From assembly GCA_016218905.1 (NCBI GenBank), contig JACRCS010000318.1, forward strand, positions 1 through 19,456: a stretch of DNA of 19,456 nucleotides, written 5' to 3'. This document shows positions 1 through 7,900 of this stretch, piece by piece. Within the stretch, counting starts at the first letter, position 1, and each line of letters begins with the position of its first letter. A program made the position numbers and the translations under genes. The notes beneath the pieces were generated by a model. That model was not told the DNA's origin. It searched no databases and was given only the letters and a program-made list of their open reading frames with translations. The DNA is from Deltaproteobacteria bacterium (GTDB lineage: Bacteria; Desulfobacterota_C; Deferrisomatia; Deferrisomatales; JACRMM01).

Positions 1-567
1 AGGCCCCTTCCCATCGAGTGCATCGTGCGAGGGTACCTCTCGGGCTCCGGTTGGAAGGAGTACCAGGAGACGGGCGCGGTCTGTGGGATCCGGCTTCCCG
101 AGGGCCTCAGGGAATCCGAGAAGCTCCCCCAGCCGATCTTCACGCCGTCCACCAAGGCCGAGGCGGGCCGGCATGACGAGAACATCCCCTTCTCCGAAGC
201 GGAGCGGCTCGTCGGGGTCGAGCTCGCGCGACGGGTGCGGGACCTCGCCCTGGCCGTGTACGTGCGCGGCTCCGAGGAGGCTGCGGCGAAGGGCATCCTC
301 ATCGCCGACACGAAGATGGAGTTCGGACTGTTCGACGGCGAGCTGCTGCTCATTGACGAGCTCCTCACCCCCGACTCCTCGCGGTTCTGGCGCGCGAGCA
401 CGTACACCGTCGGCGCGGCCCAGGAGAGCCGCGACAAGCAGTACGGGCGCGATTACCTGGAGACCCTCCGGTGGGACAAGAAGGCCCCGGGGCCCGAGCT
501 CCCGCCGGAGGTCGTCGCCGAGACCTCCCGGCGCTACCGCGAGATCCTGAACATCCTGACCCGCTAG
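1..567 (+). CDS. purC: SAICAR synthase (phosphoribosylaminoimidazole-succinocarboxamide synthase), C-terminal part
   Basis: This is the 3' part of a purine biosynthesis gene. The enzyme condenses CAIR with aspartate, using ATP, to give SAICAR in the cytoplasm. The reading frame is open from base 1, so the true start lies upstream; the GTG at 25 is an internal Val codon. Visible family motifs are IVRGYLSGSGWKEYQ, then ENIPF, DTKMEFGL, DELLTPDSSRFW and DKQYGRDYLE near the C-terminus. The 188 residues present match the last two thirds of the long (about 300 aa) form of the family, so roughly 105-110 residues are missing. The plsC-like gene starts 8 bases after the stop, which suggests co-transcription, although purine synthesis has no obvious link to the lipid genes that follow. 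Confidence 0.95.
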   Translation, partial: RPLPIECIVRGYLSGSGWKEYQETGAVCGIRLPEGLRESEKLPQPIFTPSTKAEAGRHDENIPFSEAERLVGVELARRVRDLALAVYVRGSEEAAAKGILIADTKMEFGLFDGELLLIDELLTPDSSRFWRASTYTVGAAQESRDKQYGRDYLETLRWDKKAPGPELPPEVVAETSRRYREILNILTR

Positions 568-575
568 ACCGCTCG

Positions 576-1313
576 ATGGTGCCCCTCCTGCGCCTCTTGT
601 GCCGAGGGGCGGCCCTGCTCCTCGTGCCCGCGGCGGGAGTCCCCGCGGCGGTCCTGGCGCTCGTCGGAGCGCGCCCGGCGGCCCTGCGCCTCCTCTGCGC
701 GGCCGGGGCGGCCGCTTTGGGCCTGAAGGTCGTGCGGACCGGGCCCGTTCCGCCGCGCGGCTCGCTCCTCGTCGCCAACCACGTGGGCTATCTCGACATC
801 CTGGTCCTCGGCGCCACCGTCACGGGCCGCTTCGTGGCAAAGAGCGAAGTCGCCGGCTGGCCGGCGCTCGGCCCTCTGGCGCGCTTCCTCGGCACCATCT
901 TCATCGAACGGGAACGCCCGCGCGCCGTGCGGCAGACCGTCGAGCGGCTCGCCCGAAAGCTCGCCCGGGGCGAGCGCATCCTCCTCTTCCCGGAGGGCGG
1001 CGTGAACCCGGCAGGCCGGGGGCTCCTGGCGTTCCGCGCGATGCTCTTCGAGTCCTCGCTCCGAAGCGGCGCGCCCTGCGTTCCGGTCGCCCTCTGCTAT
1101 ACCTTCCCGGCCGACCCCAGGGTGTGGGGCTGGATCGACGAACCGAGAATACTGCGGCACCTGCGCCGGAGGGTCTTCCCGGCGGGCGAGATCCGGGTCG
1201 AGCTCCGGTTCGGCGAACCGCTGGCGCCGCTCCCCGGGGAGGGCCGCAAGGAGCTCGCGGAGCGCGCCCGGGGGGAGGTCCTTCGACTCCTCAGCCATGA
1301 GGGAGCCCCATGA
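576..1313 (+). CDS. 1-acyl-sn-glycerol-3-phosphate acyltransferase-like protein (PlsC family)
   Basis: This 245-residue membrane-associated acyltransferase has the hallmarks of the PlsC/LPLAT family. There is a hydrophobic N-terminus (about residues 3-50, probably one or two membrane segments), the catalytic NHX4D box at residues 68-74 (NHVGYLD), and the substrate-binding FPEGG box at 138-142. Family members transfer an acyl chain from acyl-ACP or acyl-CoA to a lysophospholipid; the normal product is phosphatidic acid, the precursor of CDP-diacylglycerol. The ATG at 576 was chosen because it is the first start after the purC stop and gives the usual family length. No clear Shine-Dalgarno sequence is present, so coupling to purC is likely. 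The stop overlaps the next start as ATGA. The acyl acceptor cannot be told from sequence; its position beside a fatty acyl-AMP ligase and inositol-lipid genes suggests a specialised lipid. Confidence 0.88.
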   Translation: MVPLLRLLCRGAALLLVPAAGVPAAVLALVGARPAALRLLCAAGAAALGLKVVRTGPVPPRGSLLVANHVGYLDILVLGATVTGRFVAKSEVAGWPALGPLARFLGTIFIERERPRAVRQTVERLARKLARGERILLFPEGGVNPAGRGLLAFRAMLFESSLRSGAPCVPVALCYTFPADPRVWGWIDEPRILRHLRRRVFPAGEIRVELRFGEPLAPLPGEGRKELAERARGEVLRLLSHEGAP

Positions 1314-3055
1314 ACGACCCCCTGGCCGGTGCAGCTACCCTGCTCGATGTGCTCGACCGCCGCGCCCGGCTCATGGGCGACCGCCCGTGGCTCACCCAGT
1401 ACGAGAAGGACAGCGCCTCGGCCGAGCTCACGTTCGGGGGGTTGGCGGAGGGTGCGCAGGCGTGGGCCGCTCGCCTCCGGGAAGCGGGCGTGGAAGCGGG
1501 GGACCGCGTCCTCCTGGTGCTGCCCACCGAGCGCGCCTTTTACGAGGCCTTCTGGGGAATCCTCCTCTCGGGGGCCGTGCCCGTCCCCGCCTATCCTCCC
1601 GTTCGCCTGGGGCGGCTCGACGAGTACCTCGAGACGGCGAGGGCCCTGGCCGGGAACTGCGGGGCCCGGGCGCTCGCCACGAACGAGCTCCTCCGGCCGC
1701 TCCTGAGGCCCCTCGAGGAGGTCCAGGGCGGGCGGCTTCCGCTACTCGTCCCCCGGGGAGCTCCCGCGGCACGCCCCCCCTCGCCGGCTCTCTCGGGAGA
1801 CGACCTGGCGCTCCTCCAGTACACCTCGGGGAGCACGGGAAGACAGAAGGGGGTGGCGCTCACCCACGCAAACCTGCTCGCGAACCTGCGCGCCATCGGC
1901 GCGGGCGTGCGCCTCTCTCCGGAGGACGTGGCCGTCTCGTGGCTTCCGCTCTACCACGACATGGGGCTGATCGGGCTCATGCTCGGGACGGTCTACTGGG
2001 GCGTGCCCCTCGTCGCGCTCTCCCCCGTCGACTTCCTCCGCAAGCCTGCCCGGTGGCTGCGCCTCCTGTCCGATCACCGGGGCACGGTGACGGCCGGACC
2101 GAACTTCGCCTACAGCCTTCTCGCGCGAAAGGCACGTGACGCCGACCTGACGGGACTCGACCTGTCGTCCTGCCGCGTAGCGCTCTGCGGAGCCGAACCG
2201 ATCTACCCGTCGACCATCGAAGCCTTCACGCGACGGTTCGCTCCCTTCGGTTTTCGGCCCGAGGCCTTTTTCCCCGCCTACGGCCTCGCCGAGGCGACGC
2301 TCGCGGTCTCCTTCTCGGAGCTCGACGCCCTTCCCCACGTCGAGCGGCTCGAGGCCGAGACGCTGGAGGCCCGCGGCCGAGCGGTGCGGGTGCCCGGCGA
2401 ACAGGGCGGCAGGGCCCTCGTCAGCGTCGGAAGACCCCTGCCGACCGTGGAGGTCGGGATCGAGAACGGGGAGGGACTGCTCGGGGAGGGGCTCCTCGGG
2501 GAGGTGGTGGTCCGCGGCCCTTCGGTAATGGCAGGGTACTTCGGGGACGCCGAGGCGACGGCCCAGACGCTGCGGGGAGGCTGGCTCCACACCGGCGACC
2601 TCGGATTCCTCCTGGACGGCCGCCTCTTCATCGCGGGGCGGAAGAAGGACCTGGTCATCAAGGCCGGCCGCAACTACTTCGCCGAGGACCTGGAAGCCGC
2701 GGCCGCTTCGGTCCCGGGCGTCCGCCCGGGCGGCATCGCCGTCTTCGCCGCCGAGGACAGCGCCAGGGGCACGGAAGAGGTGGTCCTCGTCGCCGAGGTC
2801 GCGCAAGCCGGAGACGAGGCAACGCTTGCCGAGGAGCTCCGGCGGGCCGTGGGAGAGCGCACCGGGTGCAGGCCCGACCGCGTCGTTCTCGTGGGGCCGC
2901 GTACCCTTCCGAAGACCTCTTCCGGCAAGGTCCAGCGGTTCAAGGCGCGCCAGCACTATCTGGCGGGGACGCTCGGCGCGACCGAGCGAAAGATCGTCGG
3001 GCCCTGGACCTACCTCAAAGCCTGGCTCGCCGATAAGCTTTTCCGCTCGCATTGA
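1310..3055 (+). CDS. Fatty acyl-AMP ligase (FAAL)-like adenylate-forming enzyme
   Basis: This 581-residue protein belongs to the ANL superfamily. FAALs adenylate a fatty acid with ATP and usually hand the acyl group to an acyl carrier protein rather than to CoA. The P-loop YTSGSTGRQKG is at 171-181. The motif LPLYHDMGLIG at 212-222 is characteristic of FAALs. Further on are GPNFAYSLL, AYGLAEATL, HTGDLGF (427-433), GRKKDLVIKAGRNY and the C-terminal LPKTSSGKVQRF with the catalytic-type Lys540. Length fits the family (550-600). The start overlaps the acyltransferase stop (ATGA) and has GAGGGAG at 1299-1305. No ACP, PKS or NRPS gene is visible beside it, so the acceptor is unknown; a general or distant ACP, feeding the adjacent acyltransferase, is my inference. 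A small tandem duplication (GEGLLGEGLLGE) lies near residue 385. An acyl-CoA or acyl-ACP synthetase is less likely but not excluded. Confidence 0.88.
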   Translation: MNDPLAGAATLLDVLDRRARLMGDRPWLTQYEKDSASAELTFGGLAEGAQAWAARLREAGVEAGDRVLLVLPTERAFYEAFWGILLSGAVPVPAYPPVRLGRLDEYLETARALAGNCGARALATNELLRPLLRPLEEVQGGRLPLLVPRGAPAARPPSPALSGDDLALLQYTSGSTGRQKGVALTHANLLANLRAIGAGVRLSPEDVAVSWLPLYHDMGLIGLMLGTVYWGVPLVALSPVDFLRKPARWLRLLSDHRGTVTAGPNFAYSLLARKARDADLTGLDLSSCRVALCGAEPIYPSTIEAFTRRFAPFGFRPEAFFPAYGLAEATLAVSFSELDALPHVERLEAETLEARGRAVRVPGEQGGRALVSVGRPLPTVEVGIENGEGLLGEGLLGEVVVRGPSVMAGYFGDAEATAQTLRGGWLHTGDLGFLLDGRLFIAGRKKDLVIKAGRNYFAEDLEAAAASVPGVRPGGIAVFAAEDSARGTEEVVLVAEVAQAGDEATLAEELRRAVGERTGCRPDRVVLVGPRTLPKTSSGKVQRFKARQHYLAGTLGATERKIVGPWTYLKAWLADKLFRSH

Positions 3056-3079
3056 CACCGGGACAGAGGCCGTTAGATT
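3052..3079 (+). promoter_or_regulatory. Sigma70-type promoter upstream of ino1
   Basis: A perfect -35 box TTGACA (3052-3057) is followed after 16 bases by TAGATT (3074-3079), a 4/6 match to TATAAT. The -35 box contains the TGA stop (3053-3055) of the acyl-AMP ligase gene. It would start transcription near 3086, leaving a leader of about 55 bases before ino1. A second promoter with the same layout lies at 8573-8602, which supports the call. Confidence 0.6.
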
Positions 3080-3128
3080 TCCGCTCGAATCGGCGGGACC
3101 CGCCAGTTTCGCGGGTCCGCCTTCGATC

Positions 3129-3134
3129 GAGGAG
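3129..3134 (+). promoter_or_regulatory. Ribosome binding site fixing the ino1 start
   Basis: GAGGAG sits 6 bases before the ATG at 3141. It supports this ATG over the longer open frame upstream, which runs into the acyl-AMP ligase gene. Confidence 0.7.
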
Positions 3135-3140
3135 TTTCCG

Positions 3141-4226
3141 ATGGCGGGCATCCGGGTGGCGATCGTGGGGGTGGGGAACTGCGCCTCGGCCCTGCTCCAG
3201 GGAATCGAGTTCTACCGTCGCAACCCGAGCGCGGCCATGGGCCTCATGCACGCCGAGCTGGGCGGCTACCGCACCTGGGACATCCAGCCGGTGGCCGCCT
3301 TCGACGTGGATGCCCGGAAGGTCGGCCGTCCGCTCGAAGAGGCGATCCTCGCCCGCCCCAACTGCATTCGTCCGATCTGCCCGGACCTGGCGCCCACGGG
3401 CGTCACGGTGCAGATGGGGCCGGTCCTCGACGGCGTCGCCGCGCACATGGCCCACTACCCCGACGAACGCGCGTTCCGGGTCGGGGAGGAGCGCCCCGTG
3501 GACGTGGTCTCCGTACTGCGGGAGTCCGGCGCCGAGATCCTGGTAAGCTACCTTCCGGTGGGGAGCGAGCAGGCCAGCCGCTCCTACGCGCAGGCTTGCA
3601 TCGAGGCCCGCGTATCGCTCGTCAACTGCATGCCCGCCTTCATCGTCTCGGATCCCGGGTGGGGGGAACGGTTCCGCGCGGCCGGCATCCCCTGCGTCGG
3701 CGACGACATCAAGAGCCAGGTAGGCGCGACCATCATCCACCGGGTCCTGGCCCACCTCTTCGCCGAACGCGGCGGCCGGCTCGATCGGACGTACCAGCTC
3801 AACACCGGCGGCAACACCGACTTCCTAAACATGCTCGAAAAGAGCCGCCTCGCCTCGAAGAAGGTGAGCAAGACCGAAGCCGTCCAGTCGGTGCTCCCCG
3901 AGCCCCTCCCACCGGATCAGATCCACATCGGCCCTTCCGACTACATCCCCTGGCAGGACGACAACAAGATCTGCTTCCTCCGGATGGAGGGCAGAGGGTT
4001 CGGAGGTTCTCCCATCGAGCTCGAGGCGCGGCTCTCGGTGCAGGACTCCCCCAACTCGGGCGGCGTGGCGGTCGACGCCATCCGGGTCTGCAAGGTGGCT
4101 CGCGACCGCGGGGACGCCGGTCCCCTCCTGCCCATCTCGGCCTACGCCATGAAGCACCCGCCCGTCCAGATGGACGAGCCGGAGGCGAGGTCCGCGATCG
4201 AAGCGTACCTCGCCGGCCCGCTCTGA
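3141..4226 (+). CDS. ino1: Inositol-3-phosphate synthase (MIPS)
   Basis: This 361-residue enzyme is the compact actinobacterial-type MIPS (M. tuberculosis Ino1 is of similar length). MIPS converts glucose-6-phosphate to 1L-myo-inositol-3-phosphate through an internal NAD redox cycle, the only de novo route to inositol. The N-terminal Rossmann motif GVGNCASALLQG lies at 10-21. The catalytic-region motif GDDIKSQVGAT begins at 187, with Lys191. NTGGNTDFLNM begins at 221 and VQDSPNSGG at about 300. The ATG at 3141 is preceded by GAGGAG. The gene is separated from the acyl-AMP ligase by 85 bases that contain a promoter-like sequence, but it overlaps the next gene (TGATG). The overlap ties inositol phosphate synthesis directly to a CDP-alcohol phosphatidyltransferase, so the product most likely goes into a lipid or phosphodiester. 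No inositol monophosphatase gene is in the window. Confidence 0.95.
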   Translation: MAGIRVAIVGVGNCASALLQGIEFYRRNPSAAMGLMHAELGGYRTWDIQPVAAFDVDARKVGRPLEEAILARPNCIRPICPDLAPTGVTVQMGPVLDGVAAHMAHYPDERAFRVGEERPVDVVSVLRESGAEILVSYLPVGSEQASRSYAQACIEARVSLVNCMPAFIVSDPGWGERFRAAGIPCVGDDIKSQVGATIIHRVLAHLFAERGGRLDRTYQLNTGGNTDFLNMLEKSRLASKKVSKTEAVQSVLPEPLPPDQIHIGPSDYIPWQDDNKICFLRMEGRGFGGSPIELEARLSVQDSPNSGGVAVDAIRVCKVARDRGDAGPLLPISAYAMKHPPVQMDEPEARSAIEAYLAGPL

Positions 4227-4852
4227 TGCTCGCCGGCTCCTTTCTCGAAAGGAGCTACCGCAAGGCCCTGCACCGCTTCGTGGTGAACTGCCTCGCAGCC
4301 TACCCGATCCGGCCGGACTGGATCACCGGCGCGGGCCTCGCCGTTTGCGGCGTCGCGGGTGCGCTGGCACCCTGGTCTCCCGCCGTAGCCGGCCTCCTGC
4401 TGCTCGTCGCGGGCTTCCTCGATACCCTCGACGGGGAGCTCTCCCGGGCGACCGGCCAGGCCTCCCCGGCCGGCGCGCTCCTCGACTCCACGCTCGACCG
4501 CTACGCCGAGTTCGCGGCCCTGGCAGGTGCCTGGGGCCGGTTGAGCCGGCTCGGCCACGCCGGGGGAAGTGCCCTGCTCGCGTTCGCCGCCCTGCAGGGC
4601 TCGCTCATGGTCAGCTACGCCAGGGCGAGGGCGGAGAGCCTCGGGGTCCAGGTGCGGGGCGGCTTCTTCGAGCGCGCCGAGCGGGTGCTCGTCTTGGCGG
4701 CGGGACTCCTCGCCAGCCCCTTCGATGGGACCGCGGGGTTGCCCGAAGGGAGCTTCCTCGCGGCGGCCCTCGTCGTCCTCGCGATCGGAGCCAACGCCAC
4801 GGCGCTCGGTCGCACGGTGCGGGCGCGGCGCGCCCTCTCTTCCCCGAAGTAG
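4226..4852 (+). CDS. CDP-alcohol phosphatidyltransferase, probable phosphatidylinositol(-phosphate) synthase
   Basis: This 208-residue integral membrane enzyme has several hydrophobic segments. The CDP-alcohol phosphotransferase signature D-x2-D-G-x2-[AS]-R-x8-G-x3-D-x3-D is complete: D66, D69, G70, Ser73 in place of the commoner Ala, R74, G83, D87 and D91. Asp residues in this motif bind the divalent metals, and the last is the usual catalytic base. A second stretch, SYARARAESLGV followed by ERAER, resembles the inositol-using branch of the family. The start codon shares its A with the ino1 stop (TGATG), so translation is coupled. The favoured role is joining CDP-diacylglycerol with inositol-3-phosphate to give phosphatidylinositol phosphate, as in actinobacteria. 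Alternatives are free inositol as acceptor, or the di-myo-inositol phosphate (osmolyte) pathway, though no cytidylyltransferase domain is fused here. Confidence 0.82.
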   Translation: MLAGSFLERSYRKALHRFVVNCLAAYPIRPDWITGAGLAVCGVAGALAPWSPAVAGLLLLVAGFLDTLDGELSRATGQASPAGALLDSTLDRYAEFAALAGAWGRLSRLGHAGGSALLAFAALQGSLMVSYARARAESLGVQVRGGFFERAERVLVLAAGLLASPFDGTAGLPEGSFLAAALVVLAIGANATALGRTVRARRALSSPK

Positions 4853-4883
4853 CACCGGACCGGAAGCTCACCCGACCGGGCCT

Positions 4884-4916
4884 GCCGGCTCGGCGCCCCC
4901 CGGATCGGGGGCCGGC
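4884..4916 (+). other. GC-rich hairpin between the phosphatidyltransferase and the hybrid kinase
   Basis: GCCGGC at 4884-4889 can pair with GCCGGC at 4911-4916. An inner CCCC/GGGG helix (GGGG at 4907-4910) stacks on it. There is no T-tract, so it is not a standard terminator. It ends two bases before the ATG at 4919 and could lower read-through or translation of the kinase. In a genome this G+C-rich it may also be chance. Confidence 0.3.
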
Positions 4917-4918
4917 TA

Positions 4919-7900
4919 ATGCCCTCCTCCTCCCCGGCCGATCAGCAGGCAGGCCGGCACCTCGGCCGGCGCCCCTTCCCCTTCGGCAGAGGGATGACTC
5001 GACTCCTCGTCCACCAGCTGGAGTACCTGCTCTTCATCGAGGGACTCTTCCTCGTGGCTTCGGCCGTGATGGCGGAGGTCCTGCGACGCGAAGAGGGAGC
5101 TCCGCCGTGGGGGTGGTTCGTCGTCTTCGCCCTCTCCCAGGGCGTGGGACACTGGCTGCCGCTCATGCCCCTCGCCTCGGGGTGGCTCGAAACGACTCAG
5201 GTGGCCCGAGAACTCCTCCTGATCGCGTCCTTCGCCGCGCTGCTCCAATTCGGACGTCTCCTGGAGAGGGACCGGTCGGCGAAGTTCACCGCCATCGACG
5301 GGTGCACCCTGGGGGCGCTTCTCGCCTTCGGGGTCCTCCGGCGGCTCGCCAGTCTTGAGGCGGCCGCGGCCGCGGCGGCGTTCCTGTGCGGAGCGGGGGG
5401 GGCGGTCTCCGTCTGGAGGTCGAAGCAGGGCCGGCCGGGCTTTCGCAGGATAGCCGCCTCGCTCGCGGCGTACACGGTGGTCCTCGTCGGAGCCCTGGGT
5501 TTCGAAGGGTGGGGCTCCCGGGTCCTCTTCAACCTTTCGACGAGCGATTCGGTTCTCCTCGCCCGCGTGCTCAGAGCCTGCGGCTCGACCTGGCTCGCGT
5601 GGGCGATCTGGCGACACGCGAGGCTCGCCCGGAAGGCCGGCGCCTCGGCCCAGCACGACGCCCTCCTCGGGCGCCGCTTCTCCGCCCGGATCGGAGCCGC
5701 GGAGACGAAGAGGGAGACCTCGGAGGCGATCGCCGGCTCCGAGGACCGGTTGCAGCGGATCTTCGAGGGCGCGCCGGACGGCATCGTCGTCTTCGAGGCC
5801 GAAACGGGCAGGATCCTCCTCGGCAACCCGGCCTTTGCCCGGCTGCTCGGGTACGAGCAGGAGGAGCTCCCGGGCAAACTCGTAACGAGGCGGACGGCGC
5901 GCCGGGTACAGGAGCAGCTCGCGAGCGGCTCCGGCCCCGGGGAGAGCTTCCTCCTCGGAGACAGCCGGCTGCGCCGGAAGGACGGCACCTCCATCTACGT
6001 CGAGGATACGGGCACCTTCCTCCGCTTCCAGGGCCGAAGGTGCGTCGTCGCCTTCGTCCGCGACGTCAGCGAGCGGAAGCGGGCGGAGGAAGAGCTCCGG
6101 GTCCAGCAGGCGCTCCTCTTCGAGCAGAAGGAGTTCTCCGACAACCTGCTCCGCGGATGCGCGGTGGCCGCTTTCGTGCTGGGTCCCGACCACAAGATCC
6201 TCTTCTGGAACCGCGCGTGCGAAGAGCTGACGCTCCTGCCGGCGTCGGAAGTGATCGGGACCGACCTACAGTGGAAGGCGTTCTATCCTACCGAGCGGCC
6301 CTGCCTGGCCGACTTCGTGCTCGAGAGCTCGGTCCCGGGCCCGAGCGACGGCTACTACGACGCGTGCGTCCCTTCAAAGCTCCTCCCCGACGGGCTCCAC
6401 GCGCAGCGCTGGTTCAAGAATCGCGCGGGCGAGGACCGCTATGTCGTCTTCGATGCGGCGCCCATCCGAAACTCGCAGGGCGAGCTCGTCGGTGCGATCG
6501 AGACTCTCCAGGACATGACGGACCGGCAGCGCGCAGAGGAGGAGCGGGCGCTGCTCGCGGCCGCGTTGGAGCAGGCCGGCGAGGTCATCGTGGTCTCCGA
6601 CGCCGAAGGCCGCATCCGGTACGCGAACCCCGTCTTCCAGGAGGTGACCGGCTACGCCGTGCCGGAGGTGATCGGGCGGACCCACCGGGCCTGGAAGGCC
6701 GGCGCCGTGGGGATCCCGGGGGAGCTCCTGAGCACCCTGGAGGCAGGGGAGACCTGGACCGGCAGACTCGCCAGCCGGCGCAAGAACGGCACTGCCTACG
6801 ACGAAGACGTCACGATCTCTCCCGTGCGCGACTCGTCGCGGAAGATCACCCACTTCGTCGGAGTCTCTCGGGACGTCTCCAAGGAGGTCCAGCTCGAGAG
6901 GCAGCTCGCCGTGGCGCAGAAGTTCGAGGCCCTGGGCACCCTGGCCGGGGGAATCGCCCACGACTTCAACAACATGCTGGCCGTGATCATCGGCTACACG
7001 GAGATGGCGCTCGACGAGCTCCCCGAGGGGGGACGTCCGCGCCGGAGCCTGGAACACGTCCTCTCGGCGGGCGAGCGGGCCCGGGACCTGGTCCGCCAGA
7101 TCCTCGCGTTCAGCCGGCGTTCCGAGCCCGGCTCCGGGCCGGTGCGGGTCGCGGAGGTCGTCGAGGAGGCACTGGACCTCTGCCGCGCGTCCCTGCCCGC
7201 CAACGTCGAGATCGTGCGGCGGATCGCCGCCGGCCGGAGCCTAGTCGCCGCCGAGCCGACGCAGCTCCACCAGGTGATCATGAACCTCTGCGCCAACGCT
7301 GGACAGGCGATGGCGGAGAAGGGCGGGGTGCTTACCGCGACCCTGGAGGACGTCTCCATCGGCGGCGACAGCCCCACCGCCTACCTGGATCTCGACCCCG
7401 GCGAGTACGTGCGCCTGCGCGTCTCGGACACGGGCTGTGGTATCGATCCGAGCATTCTCCACCGGATCTTCGAGCCCTTCTTCACGACCAAAGGCGTGGG
7501 AGAGGGGACCGGGATGGGCCTGGCCGTCGTCCACGGCATCGTGCGCGCCACAGGCGGCGAGATCGAGGTGGAGAGCCGGATCGACGAAGGCACGACCTTC
7601 ACGGTCTATCTTCCCAAGACGGGCCGCGGCGCCGAGGAGGCCCCGAGCCCGGCGGCGCCCGATCCTGCCCGGGGGGAGGAGCGGATCCTCTTCGTGGAGG
7701 ACGAGCCGGGGCTGATCGAGCTCGGCGAGAGGCTCCTGACCCAGCTCGGCTATCGGGTCACGACCGCGTCGCGGGGGGACGAGGCGCTGGAGCGGTTCCG
7801 CGAGGGCCCGGACGAGTTCGACCTCGTCATCACGGATCAGGGAATGCCCGGCATGCGGGGGATCGAGCTCGCCCGCCGCATTCACGAAGAACGTCCGCAG

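Noticed and set aside
25..567. GTG at 25 as the start of purC
   Set aside because: The frame is open to base 1 and the residues before it fit the conserved SAICAR synthase sequence, so the gene is cut by the window edge.
1742..3151. Long minus-strand open frame opposite the acyl-AMP ligase
   Set aside because: Codon-position shadow in G+C-rich DNA; no motif, and the plus strand encodes a clear enzyme.
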